From positions 558,001-622,000 of the forward strand of contig OY253686.1 of NCBI GenBank assembly GCA_958009085.1: 64,000 nucleotides of DNA. The letters are read 5' to 3'. Under the pieces are notes generated by a model. It ran no database searches. It was not told the DNA's origin and saw only the letters and a list, made by a program, of their open reading frames with translations. Below, piece after piece: positions 1 through 12,021 of this stretch; position 1 is the first letter of the stretch; each line of letters opens with the position of its first letter. This stretch comes from Protoeuglena noctilucae. Lineage: Eukaryota; Chlorophyta; Pedinophyceae; Marsupiomonadales; Marsupiomonadaceae. A program made the position numbers and the translations under genes.

Positions 1-3000
1 GGAGGAAGCGGGATTCGAACGCAGACTCGATCTCGTGCCACGCCAGAGACGCTTCGGCGGGGTAGGCATCCGATGGGTAAAAGTCCAAGCAGACGCGGTA
101 CAGGCTGCGATTGAGGGGGAGGGAGGTGGATAATGATAAATGTTGCAATATTACAACAATAATTACAATGTTACAGTAGTAATAACGTTAGTTTTTATAA
201 AAATATAAATATTATCAAAATAACAATAATATTGCAATTTAATTATTATTACAGATTCTCTTAAAAAACCCCCCCATTTATCAGCCCCCAACACATCTCT
301 CACCGGCTCCTCAGTCCCCCCGCGTCGTTTCTGGCGTCGGCCGCCGGAAACTCCTCCACCCGCATCCCCGCCAGCACCTCGGCCAGCCTCAGCTTGCGCA
401 GCTGCGTTGCCAGCGCCGTCGCCTCCGTTATTCCCATGTTATGTCTCACGGGGAGTGTCATGACGGGGGTCTTGCATGTCATGGCCGCTGTCATGAGGAT
501 CTCGCGCAATCGGGGGATGCCCAGCGTCACGTTGGCCTCGCCACGGCCGGCCATGTGGAAACTGGGAAGGGAAAAAGAATAAGGGTTGTTGTTAAAGCGC
601 TAGTTGGTGTTCGTGCTGTTTGTTGTGAGAGGTGCCTGGAGGGTGGGGGGCGTTGTTTGCGTAACTGGCTGTCCCCAACGACTGCCCGGCAATCACCATC
701 AATGCATCGTCGATACAACTTGTCAATTATCACTATCACATATCATATATCACCCCTCACTCACGTGTTGAGAGTCATCTGCGTGGACGGCTCCCCCAGC
801 GACTGCCCGGCAATGACGCCCACGGCCTCTCCTGGGTCTGCCATCCCCGTCAGGTACTTCAAATCCATGAGATGGGAGAAGGAGGAAGGGGCTGGGGGGG
901 AAGGGTGGGGTGAGGGGTTGAGGGTGGGTGGGGGTGGCAGTGGGGGGGGTAGCTACACAACACAAGCAAACATCACCAGCCAGCAAATCAACCAACCACA
1001 ACACCAATTCCATCCCCATTCCCAATCCCAATACTCACTCATGACCCCCCCATCAACCCCCCCGCCCCTCGCCCCCTTCCCCTCCGATGCCTGCTTGAAA
1101 CGCCCCCCCTCCTTTGTCAGAAACTCGGCCACCGCGTCCCCGTAGCTTTCTGGCACGCATCCCAGCGCCGTGGGCGGATACTGGCACTGCACTGGCAGGG
1201 CCCGGTCGACTGACTCGGGGCCGTTTCTGGCGAGGGCCTTCTGGCGGCGGCGGCGGGCGTGGGAGACCTGGGAAGGGGGGGATATGATGGGGGATAAGTG
1301 AGTTAGGGAGAGTGGGTGCAGGTAATTTAAAAGATAGGGGAGTGAGAGGGGGGTGATTGGGTGGAGACAATGCATGGACAGCCAAGCACCATTCGCACCC
1401 CTCTCCACACTATTAACAATCAACATGTTTTGGATAAACACGTTGACATTCACTCACACTCTCACACCCATCTCTCTCACCTGCCCCTCAACGACCCCCC
1501 CCTCCCCCCCCACCCTCCCCGCCCCCAGCTGCTGCGCCACTCTGGCGGCGTTGTCTGCCAGAAAGTCGAATCGCCTCGCGTAGGAAGCGCGCATGACATC
1601 CGATCCGTCCTCGCCATACACGAATTGCACGATGGAGCCATCGGAGGCGTCGCGGACTGAGTTAGGGGGGGTGGGGAATCGTAATTTAATAAGGTATAAG
1701 GGTTGGTGGTTGCTTGATAGTTATGGCTAATGGAGCTATCGGATGCGTCGCGGACTGAAGGGGGCGGAGTAGAAGGTGGGTGAGGGTGGTGGTGGTGGTG
1801 AGGGTGGGTGTGGATGGCCGTGAGCGCCTCCAGGTTCTTAATCAGTCACAATCGCTGCATATCATGCATTGCATATCTATAATATACCATAATCTATTAA
1901 ACACCTATAACATCTATAACTAATAACTCACCCGTCGCGTCGTAGGCCACCGTGAGCGCCTCGAGGTTCTTGATCAGGCACCGCTGCAGGTACCCCGACC
2001 TCGCAGTTTTCACAGCCGTGTCCACCAACCCGTCCCTCCCCGCCATGCAGTGGAAGTAGTACTCCTGGGGGCGCAGGCCCGTTAGGAAACGGTCGCCGAT
2101 GAAGCTGCGGGGGAAAAGATGAAATGAAAGTTAAATATTACCAATGTTATCACTAATAGGTAATAATTATGGGTAAAAATGGAATAAATGATATCAAAAC
2201 AGTAACAGTAATGATAGAGATATAGTAAAAGAAGTAACAGTGATATTCATAACAAGCAATCATATAGATTGTAATAAAACATAATTATATAATCACATTC
2301 TCCAAAATTCACTTCCTCTCACCCCCCCGCCCTGGCCCCCGCGTCAAAGGGCCGGAAGCACGGCAGTGTTTTGCCCGATGCCATCCGCGGGGTACGCCTG
2401 CCCTCCAGCTCCTGCTGGCCCAACAAACAGCTGATCTGGGAGAAGTTGACCAATGAGCCCTTGGCGCCCGTCACTGCGAGTGGGGGAGACAAGTATGATT
2501 GCAATCGATAAAACTATATTTTACCCCCACTGCCACCCCCACTCCCGCACCCGCCCATCCCCCCTCACCCGTCATGAGCGACAGCATGTTGGTGCGGAAG
2601 GGCTTCCTCTGCCCGTCCGGCAAACACGCCTTGATCACTTCCGAAGACAGCGGGTGCATCGCGCCAGAAACCTTAGCGTCCAGCGCCGCCCCCGTCCCCT
2701 GGAAATTGGCGCGGAACATGTGGGACAGGCGGGAGCGAGCCTGGGCCTCGGCCCGGCGCACCGCGCCCTCGTCGAACAGGGGGGCGGATTTATTCGAGGG
2801 GGAGGTGCCGGGGTTCGAACCCGCGGCGGAAAGGGACGAGGCGGTGACGGCGGCGTCGCCCGCGAACTGGCACGAGGCCGAGACGGCGGCGGGCTGAGGG
2901 TGGGGGGGGTAGGGAGGGTTCGGGTTCGGGTGCGTGAGTGTGGGGGTGGCGTTGAGGGTAGCAATGAGGATAACAACGAAAATGACCAACATCTGCGCTC

Positions 3001-6000
3001 ACACCAACCACCCCACCCGCACCCGCACCCGCTGCCCTGCTTCCCCACCCCTCTCCCTCACCTCCGCCCCCTGCAGCACCCACATCCTACCCCCTTTACT
3101 ATCAATTCAACCCCCCTCCGCCCCACCCACCCCATAACCCCTCACCTCCGCCCCCTGCAGCAGCTGGGCCCTCCTGCCCTCTGCCTCCCCCACCAACAGC
3201 GCGTCGTCTATCCCGCAAGTGAACCCGAACGTCTGCAAATATCCCGTAAATAGTCGAGAGAAACAAGCGAGGAGCTTGCCAGCTGCCTCGTCACCATAAA
3301 GCTCATGCACGGCGTGCACAAGACCGTTTTTGCCGAACTGTGCTTTATCGATCACCCCAGCCAGCACGTCGTTACCCCGCACGATGAGCGTCGCCTCGTG
3401 GTTCCCCTTTCCCCAATACGCGGCCGGCACCTTGCCCCCGCATTGCATGGTCATCGGGGGCATGCCGCGCGTGAGCCACCCCAGCACCGCGCCCACCACC
3501 TGCTTGCCCGTCCACATCGGCCGGGGTTTGAGGACCGCCGGGGGTGGCAGCGGGGATTTGAATGCGTCTGCAGCCACCGCGCGCGTGGGTGCGCACGCCA
3601 GATACACCAGGTGCGTGAACTGGGCTCTTGTCAGAAACGCGTCGCGGCGCGTCAGAAGGGTAGCACCGAACACGTGGTCCTGGATGAGACCGCGGATGGG
3701 CTTGCCGTCTGTCGGAACGATGTATTGGTGGTCGGCGTGGACGATGTGGTAGCCCTCGGCGCGAGCCAAGTGATCCTGGGGGAGGTGGAGGTTGATCTCG
3801 TCCCCGTCAAAATCTGCGGGTGTGATTAGAGAGGGGATGAATTTTATAATAATAGTAGTAATAATTATAATATAAAAATAACAAAAAAAAATCAACCACG
3901 ATAAATTGCCATAAAATAAACAAAGAAGAAACAAAGAAGAAAGAAGCTAACCGTGTCCGGGCTCATACGAAGAGATTCAAATGTCAATAGGTCCTCATCG
4001 CCCTTTGGCTCGGAACCCAGTGCTTTTAATGGTGTAATCACGGCCCGGACACGCAAGTGGGGATGCGAAGGGGTGCACACAGACAGTGATGAATGCATGC
4101 GGATGGAAGTACATACAGCACAGTACAATGCATTAATATTCATTATCATTATCACCATCACGCACTCACCGGCGTTGAAGGTGGAGCAGTTGGCGTAGTG
4201 CATGCGGATGGTGCGTTCCCCCCTCAGCACCCGCGCCCGGTGCGCCATCAGGCCCGGCTTGTGCAGCGTGGGCTGGCGATTGGTGAGCATCAAATCACCG
4301 TCCATCAAGTGACGATACACCACCTGGGGGGCATAGGGACGGGGCATTAGAGAGTACTAGGGATGGTAAGTTGATAGTATGTTCATATTAACATGTGTTA
4401 ACCAATCGCTCGCCAGTGACCAACCACTCTACCCTTTATGAACACAAGCAGACACATTTACACCACCCATTCACCACACACCATCCAACCACCAATCATC
4501 CCATCAACACCCACCCCCACCCCTTCACCTGCGTCCTCCCCCTATCCGCCCTCGCCCCCCCCACCGCCCCCGCCTCCGTGGCTCCCCTCAGCAGCCCCTT
4601 GGCCAGCGCCTCTCTCTTATCTTTGCTCATCCTTTCCAACAACACCACCCGGCCCCTATCATCCTCGACCGCCACTGCGCCCGGATGCTCCTCCGCACCC
4701 CGCACCACCAACGCACGCAGCCGCTCCACGTTGTGTGGCGTCACGCGCTCCGGGAATGACAGCTTCTTGGCGAAATAGGGCGGCACGCCTATCTCCCCGG
4801 GGCTCAGGTACACGTCGGGGGAGATGACGGAGCGGGCGGCAAAGTTGACGCGCTTCCCCATCATGTGCATGCGGAACATGCCCTCCTGGGGGGTGAGGGA
4901 GAGTTGGGTTAGAATTGTTACAAGTAGTACTAATTTGTAATCATATAGATATACTATAATCAAATCATAAAGCCCCCTCATCCTTCTCGCCTTCTTCTCC
5001 AGCCTCTGCCGAATCCCCGGCGGCGCGGCCTTGTCCCCCTTCCCCGCCGTCTTTGAATCGATCAGCGCGTTGACCGCCCCCTGCAGCTCCAGCCACCGCT
5101 GCACCGACCGCCCCAGCCCCTCGCTCCCCATCGCCAGCAGGTCCAGCGACGTGGTGATGGCGCGCTGCAGCGAGGTGTTCTGTGCGTGTTCAAACACCTG
5201 GTCGCCGATGCGCGAGACGGGGCGGAACTTGTTGGGGGCCACGGGGAGGGTGCGCAGGAAGAAGAGGCGATAACCATGGGGGGCCTGGGTGGGGAAAGGA
5301 GAGAGGGGTTATATACCATATATATAATACTATAACTGATAGCCCACAACCAATACTTGCCTCGGCAGCGGTCGCGCGCCCGTTGGTGAAGGCCCCGAAC
5401 AGGTACCGCAGTGTGCGCCACTCCTTGGACCAGAGGAGCTTGAGCATCTCCTCCGCCTGGGGGTGGGCGAATGAGGGATTACTATAATTACTATGCATGG
5501 TGTTGTATGCTGCGTGGATATAGTGACGAGAACCAGTAATGGCCAGTACAAGGACATGATGCTAGGTAAATTTACAAACAACACTCATCAAGTATTGCTG
5601 AAATGAATCGGCACTTTAACAGCAATCGCAACGGCAATCACGCCCACCCCCCGCACCTCCGACGGCGTGACGTACTTGGGCCTCCGTTTCTCCACCCCGC
5701 CCTTCCCGCCATCCGCGCCCCCCGCACCATCCTCGCCGCTGCCCCCCATCTCTCGCGATCCCGTCTTTTTCGACGATATGCCGCTCTTCGCTGCGTCAAA
5801 TCCCTCGATGCCCCCCTTGTGGTCCGAACCCTCGGTCTGGGGATGCATGGGGAGGGTAGGTTGTGAGCGGAGCCGGACCCCTAGTCCTAGGCTAGAACTG
5901 GCGAGCAATAGGCCTGAGGCCTAAGCTGTGTGCCCTTTGAAGCGAGTCAGTCAGTCAGTAGGTTGTGAGCGGAGAGTTGAGGAATGTGCTGTCGGTGATG

Positions 6001-8138
6001 TGTGTAAAAACTCGCGCACCCTCCAGGCCATCTCCGCGCGCTTTCTATACTACCTACTCCCACACCCACTCCCCCTCACATCTCACCCGCACCCACTCTA
6101 CCCACTCTCACTCCCGCCCCCCCTCACTCCCACACCAACTCCCACCCCCACACCCGCCCCTCACCTCCCCTTCACCCCCACACCCCCTCTCACCCCCTCC
6201 CGCCCCTCACCTCCCCCTCACTCCCGCTCCCCTCGTTCTCCCTCGTCCCTTCCGATGACCCATTCCCATCACTTTCGCTCCCCTCCTCCCCACTCATGTC
6301 ATCCCCGCTCCCCTCCCCCTTCACGCCACCGCCATCATTTGCGTTTTTCGATTTCCCCTTCGTTGGCTTCTTGCGGGACGCCTTTGGCTTCGACAGCTCC
6401 TCTGCCGCCTGGTCTTCGATCGCCTGCAAGGGGTTTTGTAACGAAAATGTTCATTAACATGGACGGTCAAGTGAGATGCAACAGCCAGATGTGCAATCGT
6501 CCACATGTTACCATAACTGCCACCTTATGTGCCGGCTAACATACCAACCCCACTGCCACCCCCACACCCCACCCCCACACCCCACCCCACACAACACCGC
6601 ACGCAACACCCCAACCCCACCCCCAACCCTCGCCTGCGTTGCCTCCGCCGCACTCGACCTCAGAATCTCCAACACGCTGTGCACCACCGTCCCCCGCACT
6701 TTGTTCGCAGCTTCCCGATTGGCCGCCAACGGCATGAGGAACAGCTTGGCGTATCCGTCCTTGCGCAATTGGGGACTGTGCGCGCCACAGTTGGCGCACT
6801 TGCCGGCCGGAGCGGACGCCAGCAACTCTCCCGCGAGCGCCCGCATCGATCCCTGTGCGTGCGTGCACAGCCGCGCCCTCCCCAGCGCCGCCGCCATCTC
6901 TGGCGCCTCCTCGTCAGAAACGTCCTCCCGCTCCACCACGCCGTCCGCCAGGCCCAGGTCCTCCCCGAATAGTTTCTTGCCCATGGCGGAGCGGGCGGAG
7001 GAGCGGGGGAGCTCCATGGCCGTGGAGACTGGGTGGGGTGGTGTGAGGGGTGGGGTGGGGTGGTGAGTGATGTGAGGGGTGGTGGTAGGGATGAAAGCGG
7101 GGGTGAGTGATGTGAGAAGGGAGTAGTAGTGGGGAGGTGTCTTGGCGTCATAATGCTTACTGCTTGAGAGCAGAGTCGTGGGATGATGCGAAACAACCCA
7201 ACTGTTCATCACACCCCACATCCCACCGAATCCAATCCAACCCTCATCCCACTCCACCCCATCTCATCTCAGCGCATCTCTCACCTTCCCCCAGCATCAG
7301 CGCGCGTGCCCGTCTCCGGTAGTGGTCTACCTCCGGCCCTGCCGTGCGGAAGTGGAAGCAGTGGAGGCACGTGGCGCGGAGGAGCTTGTACAGGAACGGG
7401 AACACGAGAGGGTTGTACACTGCGGCGATGGGGGGAAGGAGAGAGGGTAATACACTGCGGCAATGTGGAGCTCCGAGGTTGTTAGTAATCTCTATATAGG
7501 GCCTATAGAGACGAAGTGCTTGGCGTGGGCAAGCCAAGCGGCCCATGGAAACAAGGCTGGGCCCTGCGTACGGGAAAGCTCCTCGCACCTGGGACGGGCA
7601 GCTCGATGTGGCCGAAGTGACCCGGGCACTGCATGTAGCCCAGGTTGCACGTGGCTGCGAGCGCGCAGGGTGGGTGAGGTCGCGGCGCGGCAGCCGTGCG
7701 CAGCTGCCGCTTTACGGGGCCAGCAACCGCGGGTTATCGTAGCTATCATGATATTCGATCGAGAACAAGAGCGCGCCGGCGGCAAGCAGGCACTTGGAGG
7801 CCGCGCGAGGCCGGGCCGCTCACTGCACGTGCCGAGCGACTCGAGGGGCCCCAGCGCGGGGTCGTACAGGCCACTGGGAACCGGGTTGTTTTGGCTGTCG
7901 AATATGATGGGCGAACTGATGCGCTTGACGCTCAGCTTGCGCACCTGCGGCGCGCGGCGACGCGGGCTGGTCAGCCGGCAGCCGGTCGTGGGCCTCGGCG
8001 CGCCGGGGAAGCGCGGCGGGGCGGCGTCCGGCACTGGCAATCCGCTCTTAAGCAACACACCTCGTCGTCCGTGTAGAAGCTGAACGTGACGCCCTGCACG
8101 GAGGTCGTGACGACCTCCGGGCGCGCGCTCGGCGCCAT
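1..8138 (-). CDS. RPA190: DNA-directed RNA polymerase I largest subunit (C-terminus missing)
   Basis: Catalytic largest subunit of nucleolar RNA polymerase I, which transcribes the large rRNA precursor. The start is the ATG complementary to 8136-8138. Exon 1 (8061-8138) reads into [10 protein letters not shown], exon 2 (7824-7944) holds [12 protein letters not shown] and GLYDPALGP, and exon 3 (7589-7654) completes the zinc-binding clamp motif CTTC...CPGHFGH. A second zinc ribbon, CANCGAHSP, follows near 6780-6810. The active-site NADFDGDE is split by an intron: the NA codons end near 4171 and DFDGDE starts near 3813. The trigger loop ([18 protein letters not shown]) lies at about 1931-2105 and [17 protein letters not shown] near 780-840. 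The acidic Lys/Ser/Gly-rich spacer at about 5588-6430 and the overall order fit Pol I rather than Pol II or III. Introns vary from C-rich to strongly AT-rich (for example 121-260). The gene continues past base 1. Confidence 0.93.
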
Positions 8139-8563
8139 TTCCGCGGTCCCAGCGCGAGAGCAGGGGCTCTGCGGGTCCCTTCAGCGCGATATCTACGAGT
8201 ACTTCTACGCCAAGCTCACGTCATGGCCCAGAAGGGGCCCGCGCGGAGGAAGCTGCTCGGGCCCTAGCCGCCGCCCTGAGAGGCCCCGACGCTGGGCGAC
8301 GACGGCGACGATGGACCCAGCGCGCCCTGCCCCTGGGTACCGAGACACGAAATGAGCTCGTAGAAAGCGTCGGGAGCGAAGAATTGCCGAGGCTCCCGAG
8401 CCAGGGGTTGAGTCATGGTCAGACTGGCGCAGCAACCCGCCCAGCCCCGATGAGGCGGTCCCGGTCGCCGTCCCCTGTGTATTATTCGAAGGCATATCTG
8501 TGGCGTGCGCTCCTCGCGCGTAAGGAGTGACTTTGCACGCGGTCGCCGCCTGCTCCCTGCGAG
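8139..8563. promoter_or_regulatory. Divergent intergenic region between RPA190 and cytochrome b5 reductase
   Basis: About 425 GC-rich bases separate two divergently oriented start codons, so both promoters and 5' UTRs should lie here. No TATA box, repeat or conserved ORF was recognised. Confidence 0.5.
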
Positions 8564-10811
8564 ATGAGGCCCGATGAGATCCTGTCCTCCTTCTTCGCGC
8601 TGCTGCGCACCTACCCTGCCATCGCGGCCCTCCTCGCCCTCTGCGCCGTGGCGGGGGCCGTAGCCTTCGTCGCGCTCCCATCCGGTTCTCAGGACGACGG
8701 TGAGAGCCGCGGATTTCTTTTGGTTTACGCGAGCCACACTATGTCGCTCGTAAGGTCGCCGGTGGCGGGGTTTGGGCGGGCGGCGGCCTCTCCGCGCGCG
8801 CGCCCGAGGGAACACATTGTCGACACCCAACGCAGCGCCGGCGCGCCCGCGCCGAGTCCCGCGCGCGTCTGTTGCGCCAGCATGGGTTTCCGTGTCCGTG
8901 CCCGGTGCCGGCGGTGCACCCAGCAAGCTCCCTCAGCCCGTCGGAGCGCCCCTGCGAGCCCTCGCCGCTGCCCCCGCTGTGGTCCTGCAGGCCCCGTGAC
9001 GCCCGCGCTGACCGGCTCCTGGATCAAGGTCAAGCTCGCGAAGCGCGTGGACTTGACGCACAACACAGGTGAGCCGGCGCGCGGCGCGCGATGGTGCGGC
9101 GCGGCGCGGATCCATTCCAGCGAACGCCGGCCGTCCCTTTGACTCCACGTAGCCCTCTTCCGATTCGCGCTGCCGGGCGGCCCGAAGCAGCCGCTGGGTC
9201 TTCCGATCGGTCACCACATCCGCTTCCGGTGAGCATCGCTCGCGCCCTGCGCGGCGTCGAAAGCCCTCGGCCTTGCCGTGGCATCGGTGAGTCCGCCGCG
9301 CGCCTCCGCCCGCAGCGCGATCGACGCGAACGGCGACAGCATCAAGCACAACGACACCGTTTTGTCGCGCTCCTACACCCCGGTGTCCACCCAGGACACC
9401 AAGGGCTACGTCGACTTTGGTGAGCGCCGGCAAATGCCGCCGCGCGCCGATCCCGCCGTTGCCGCGGCGATCGGCCTGACAGGCGCGGTGCATTCGATCA
9501 CAATAGCGCGATCTGCCCCTCGCTGGCCGCTGTCTGCGTGCTGCGGCGCGGGCGTGTGGGTGCAACTGCCGGCACCGCATGCGCACCCTTGCCCAGACCC
9601 ACCCTTGCCCTCCCACGCTCGATGCCTTACCTCACTATTTGCAGTGATCAAGATCTACCCCGATGGCGCCTTCACCCAGTGGCTCAACAAGCTCCCCCAG
9701 GGTGGCTACGTGATGTTTTACGGTCCCATGGGTCGCTTCGCCTATACGCCCAACCAGCACCGGGAGGTCGGCATGATTGCCGGCGGCACCGGTGCGTCTT
9801 AGCTTGTGTTGTCATCCGGCTTTCATGCGTTGATGTATATGCATTAATGCATCCGTGTATATCGCAGCCTGTGCGCATGCGTCGCCGCCGCACCACGCGC
9901 ATCGCTGGAACGTATGACTTTACCATGGCCCTGTGCTTTTCGTGCTTTCAGGCATCACGCCCATGTTCCAGATCATCCAGGCGGTGCTGACGGACCCCGA
10001 GGACAGGACGGTGCTGTCCCTGGTGTTCGCCAACGTGTCGGGTGAGCGGTGACTGGGTGTTGACGAGAGATGGTGGCTGTAGACAATTGTTCTCTGTGTC
10101 GGGCTTGCCACCGTGGACCATGTCGATAAGTCACGACTCATGTAGCTCCCCCCTCCTGCACCTCCACCCACACCCCACATGTGTCTGTTTCTGACACGCA
10201 GAGGAGGACATCCTTCTGCGCAAGGAGCTCGAGGCATTCGCGGAGAGCCACCCGGGTCGGTTCCGCATGCACCACGTCCTGAACAGGCCACCGGAGGTGA
10301 GGGGGTGGCAGTGGGTGTAACGCATGAGTGGGGTAGGTGATGAGTGAGGAAGCGATGTGTGGCGCATGATGGGTGGGTCGATGCCCGCGTCTTGTCCCAT
10401 GGGCCATCACATCACATCGCCTCCCTTGCTCTTGCGCGATCGCCGGTCCACATCACGCCCCCACTCCCACCGCCGCGCAGGGCTGGCAGGGCAGCACAGG
10501 GTTCGTGACAGCTGACATCATCAAGGCGCACCTGCCGGCGCCGGGGGAGGACGTCAAGGTGCTGAGGTGAGAGGACAGTGAAGGGGTGATATGGATATGA
10601 CGAGGGCGCTGTGGTGAGAGCCGTGATGAGTTAACAGGCGTGATGAGAGTGGCAACGACATTCCCACACTCTTGACCCCATCCCTCACCCCACCCCATAC
10701 CCCTGTCCAACCCCACACCCCCCCAGATGCGGCCCCCTCCCCATGATGCAAGCGATGAAGAAGGCACTCGACGGACTCGGATACGCAGCCGAGTCGCAGT
10801 TCGAGTTCTGA
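8564..10811 (+). CDS. CYB5R: NADH-cytochrome b5 reductase
   Basis: FAD enzyme that passes electrons from NADH to cytochrome b5, usually anchored to the ER or outer mitochondrial membrane for lipid desaturation and related redox work. Exons 8564-8699, 8991-9068, 9153-9228 and 9316-9419 join in frame, followed by exons near 9645-9792, 9950-10040, 10201-10296, 10482-10567 and 10727-10811. An N-terminal hydrophobic anchor (about residues 17-38, [18 protein letters not shown]) precedes the FAD domain, which has LPIGHHIR and the flavin motif RSYTPVS. The NADH domain has IAGGTGITPMFQ and the CGPLPMM motif, and the protein ends in a typical aromatic Phe after ESQFEF. At about 285 residues it matches the family length. 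All expected motifs are present. The exact isoform and membrane cannot be decided from sequence. Confidence 0.92.
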
Positions 10812-12021
10812 CGATGCCACTCCGGACACCGCCAGAACACGCGTGACAAGAGGCATGCGTGTGTCAGCATCGATTTTATCGATGCACGGCGTGCCTCAAC
10901 GAGTGTTTGCACGATCGCACGCCACGACTGCCACCCAGGCCCACGGCACCCCCCGCCAGTCTGGCAACCACCCCCTGCCCCGCGCGCTTCAGGCTGCGAT
11001 GCATGTGGTCCCAGGATCGATTCCCGTTATCTCCTGTTTCCCTGCAAAACCCCACGTGCTTAACTGCCTGGGTGGTGCCTCGGACCCCTCCCTGCCTAGG
11101 CCCCCCCAGCACAGCTTGCCCCGTTTGCACTGCTGCCCTGGCCCGTTTCGCCGGCTGCACGCCCGTGCTACCGGACTCGCACCCACGTGCGCTGCCTCAC
11201 CTTTGCTGTCTGGCTTGCAACCTCCTGCGCCGCTCAGCTTTCACCTGCGCACTCGCCCTGCATGCCTCCCACCCGTGTCGTCGGCCCACCCAACCCCACC
11301 TCAGCCCGCGGACACCGCCAGAGCACGCGCCAGAGTGCCAGAGTGCCACAGCTGGCTGGCCCCCGCCAGCGCAAGGGAACCCTAAGCTAGTGCGTCGTGT
11401 TTTTCACCTCACCCCTAACCCCACTCCCCCCTCCCTTGCTGCTCCCTCCCCTCTAACTTGCCACCCTCCCATGGCAGGCGCAGCGTTTGACCAGCTTGGT
11501 AGCCCCTCCCCCCCCCCCCCCTCAATGCCTCCTCAGTGCACCTCTTTTCCTGTGCCGCACCGCAACACGCGTGTTTGAACGCGACGACCCATCCTATGCC
11601 GTTCTTCGAATCGCCCACCGCGCGAGAGAAGAGAAGAGAAGCAGGAGTCGGGCTTCCGATAACGCACACCGGTGGTGGTCGTGGTCTTCGCAAACGAACC
11701 GGCTAGATGCAAGCTGCTGTGCGGCTCTGTGTGTGCGCTTGTGCCAGTCTGTCATTGGGGCGCATGGCACTGTGGCAGTGCCAGGTCTAAGGGGCGAGCG
11801 AGCCTGGCACACCGCACCTCACGAAGACCTTCGCCTTCATGTTCAACAAAGCTGCCACCGTTATCAACTACCCTCACGATTTCTAGAGAGAGGGAAATGT
11901 CACGCGACCCATTTATTACAGAATGGAGTGCCGCTCTACACCCCGCCCCCTGCAACCCTCCTCAACCACTCCACTCCCCACCACCCACACCCAACTCCTC
12001 ACCACCCCACCCGTCACCCCA
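10812..12021. other. Convergent intergenic region, C-rich
   Basis: This 1.2-kb stretch lies between the 3' ends of cytochrome b5 reductase and the first Orai-like gene. It holds a perfect 8-bp hairpin at 10867-10885, a run of Cs near 11507-11521 and long open frames that are low-complexity Pro/His/Thr and show no family resemblance. It is probably 3' UTR and spacer. Confidence 0.5.

Noticed and set aside
9-30. tRNA T-arm-like GCGGGATTCGAACGC
   Set aside because: It is the codons for SAFESRF in the RPA190 C-terminal exon, read on the minus strand; no other tRNA arm is present.
3953-4047. Minus-strand open stretch ([15 protein letters not shown]) as a possible extra RPA190 exon
   Set aside because: The adjacent exons already join in frame across the universally conserved NADFDGD motif, so an exon here would break the active site.
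10859-11578. Long plus-strand ORFs of about 180-240 residues downstream of cytochrome b5 reductase
   Set aside because: Composition is Pro/His/Ser/Thr-rich as expected from C-rich spacer DNA; no domain, no conserved motif, and frames overlap each other.
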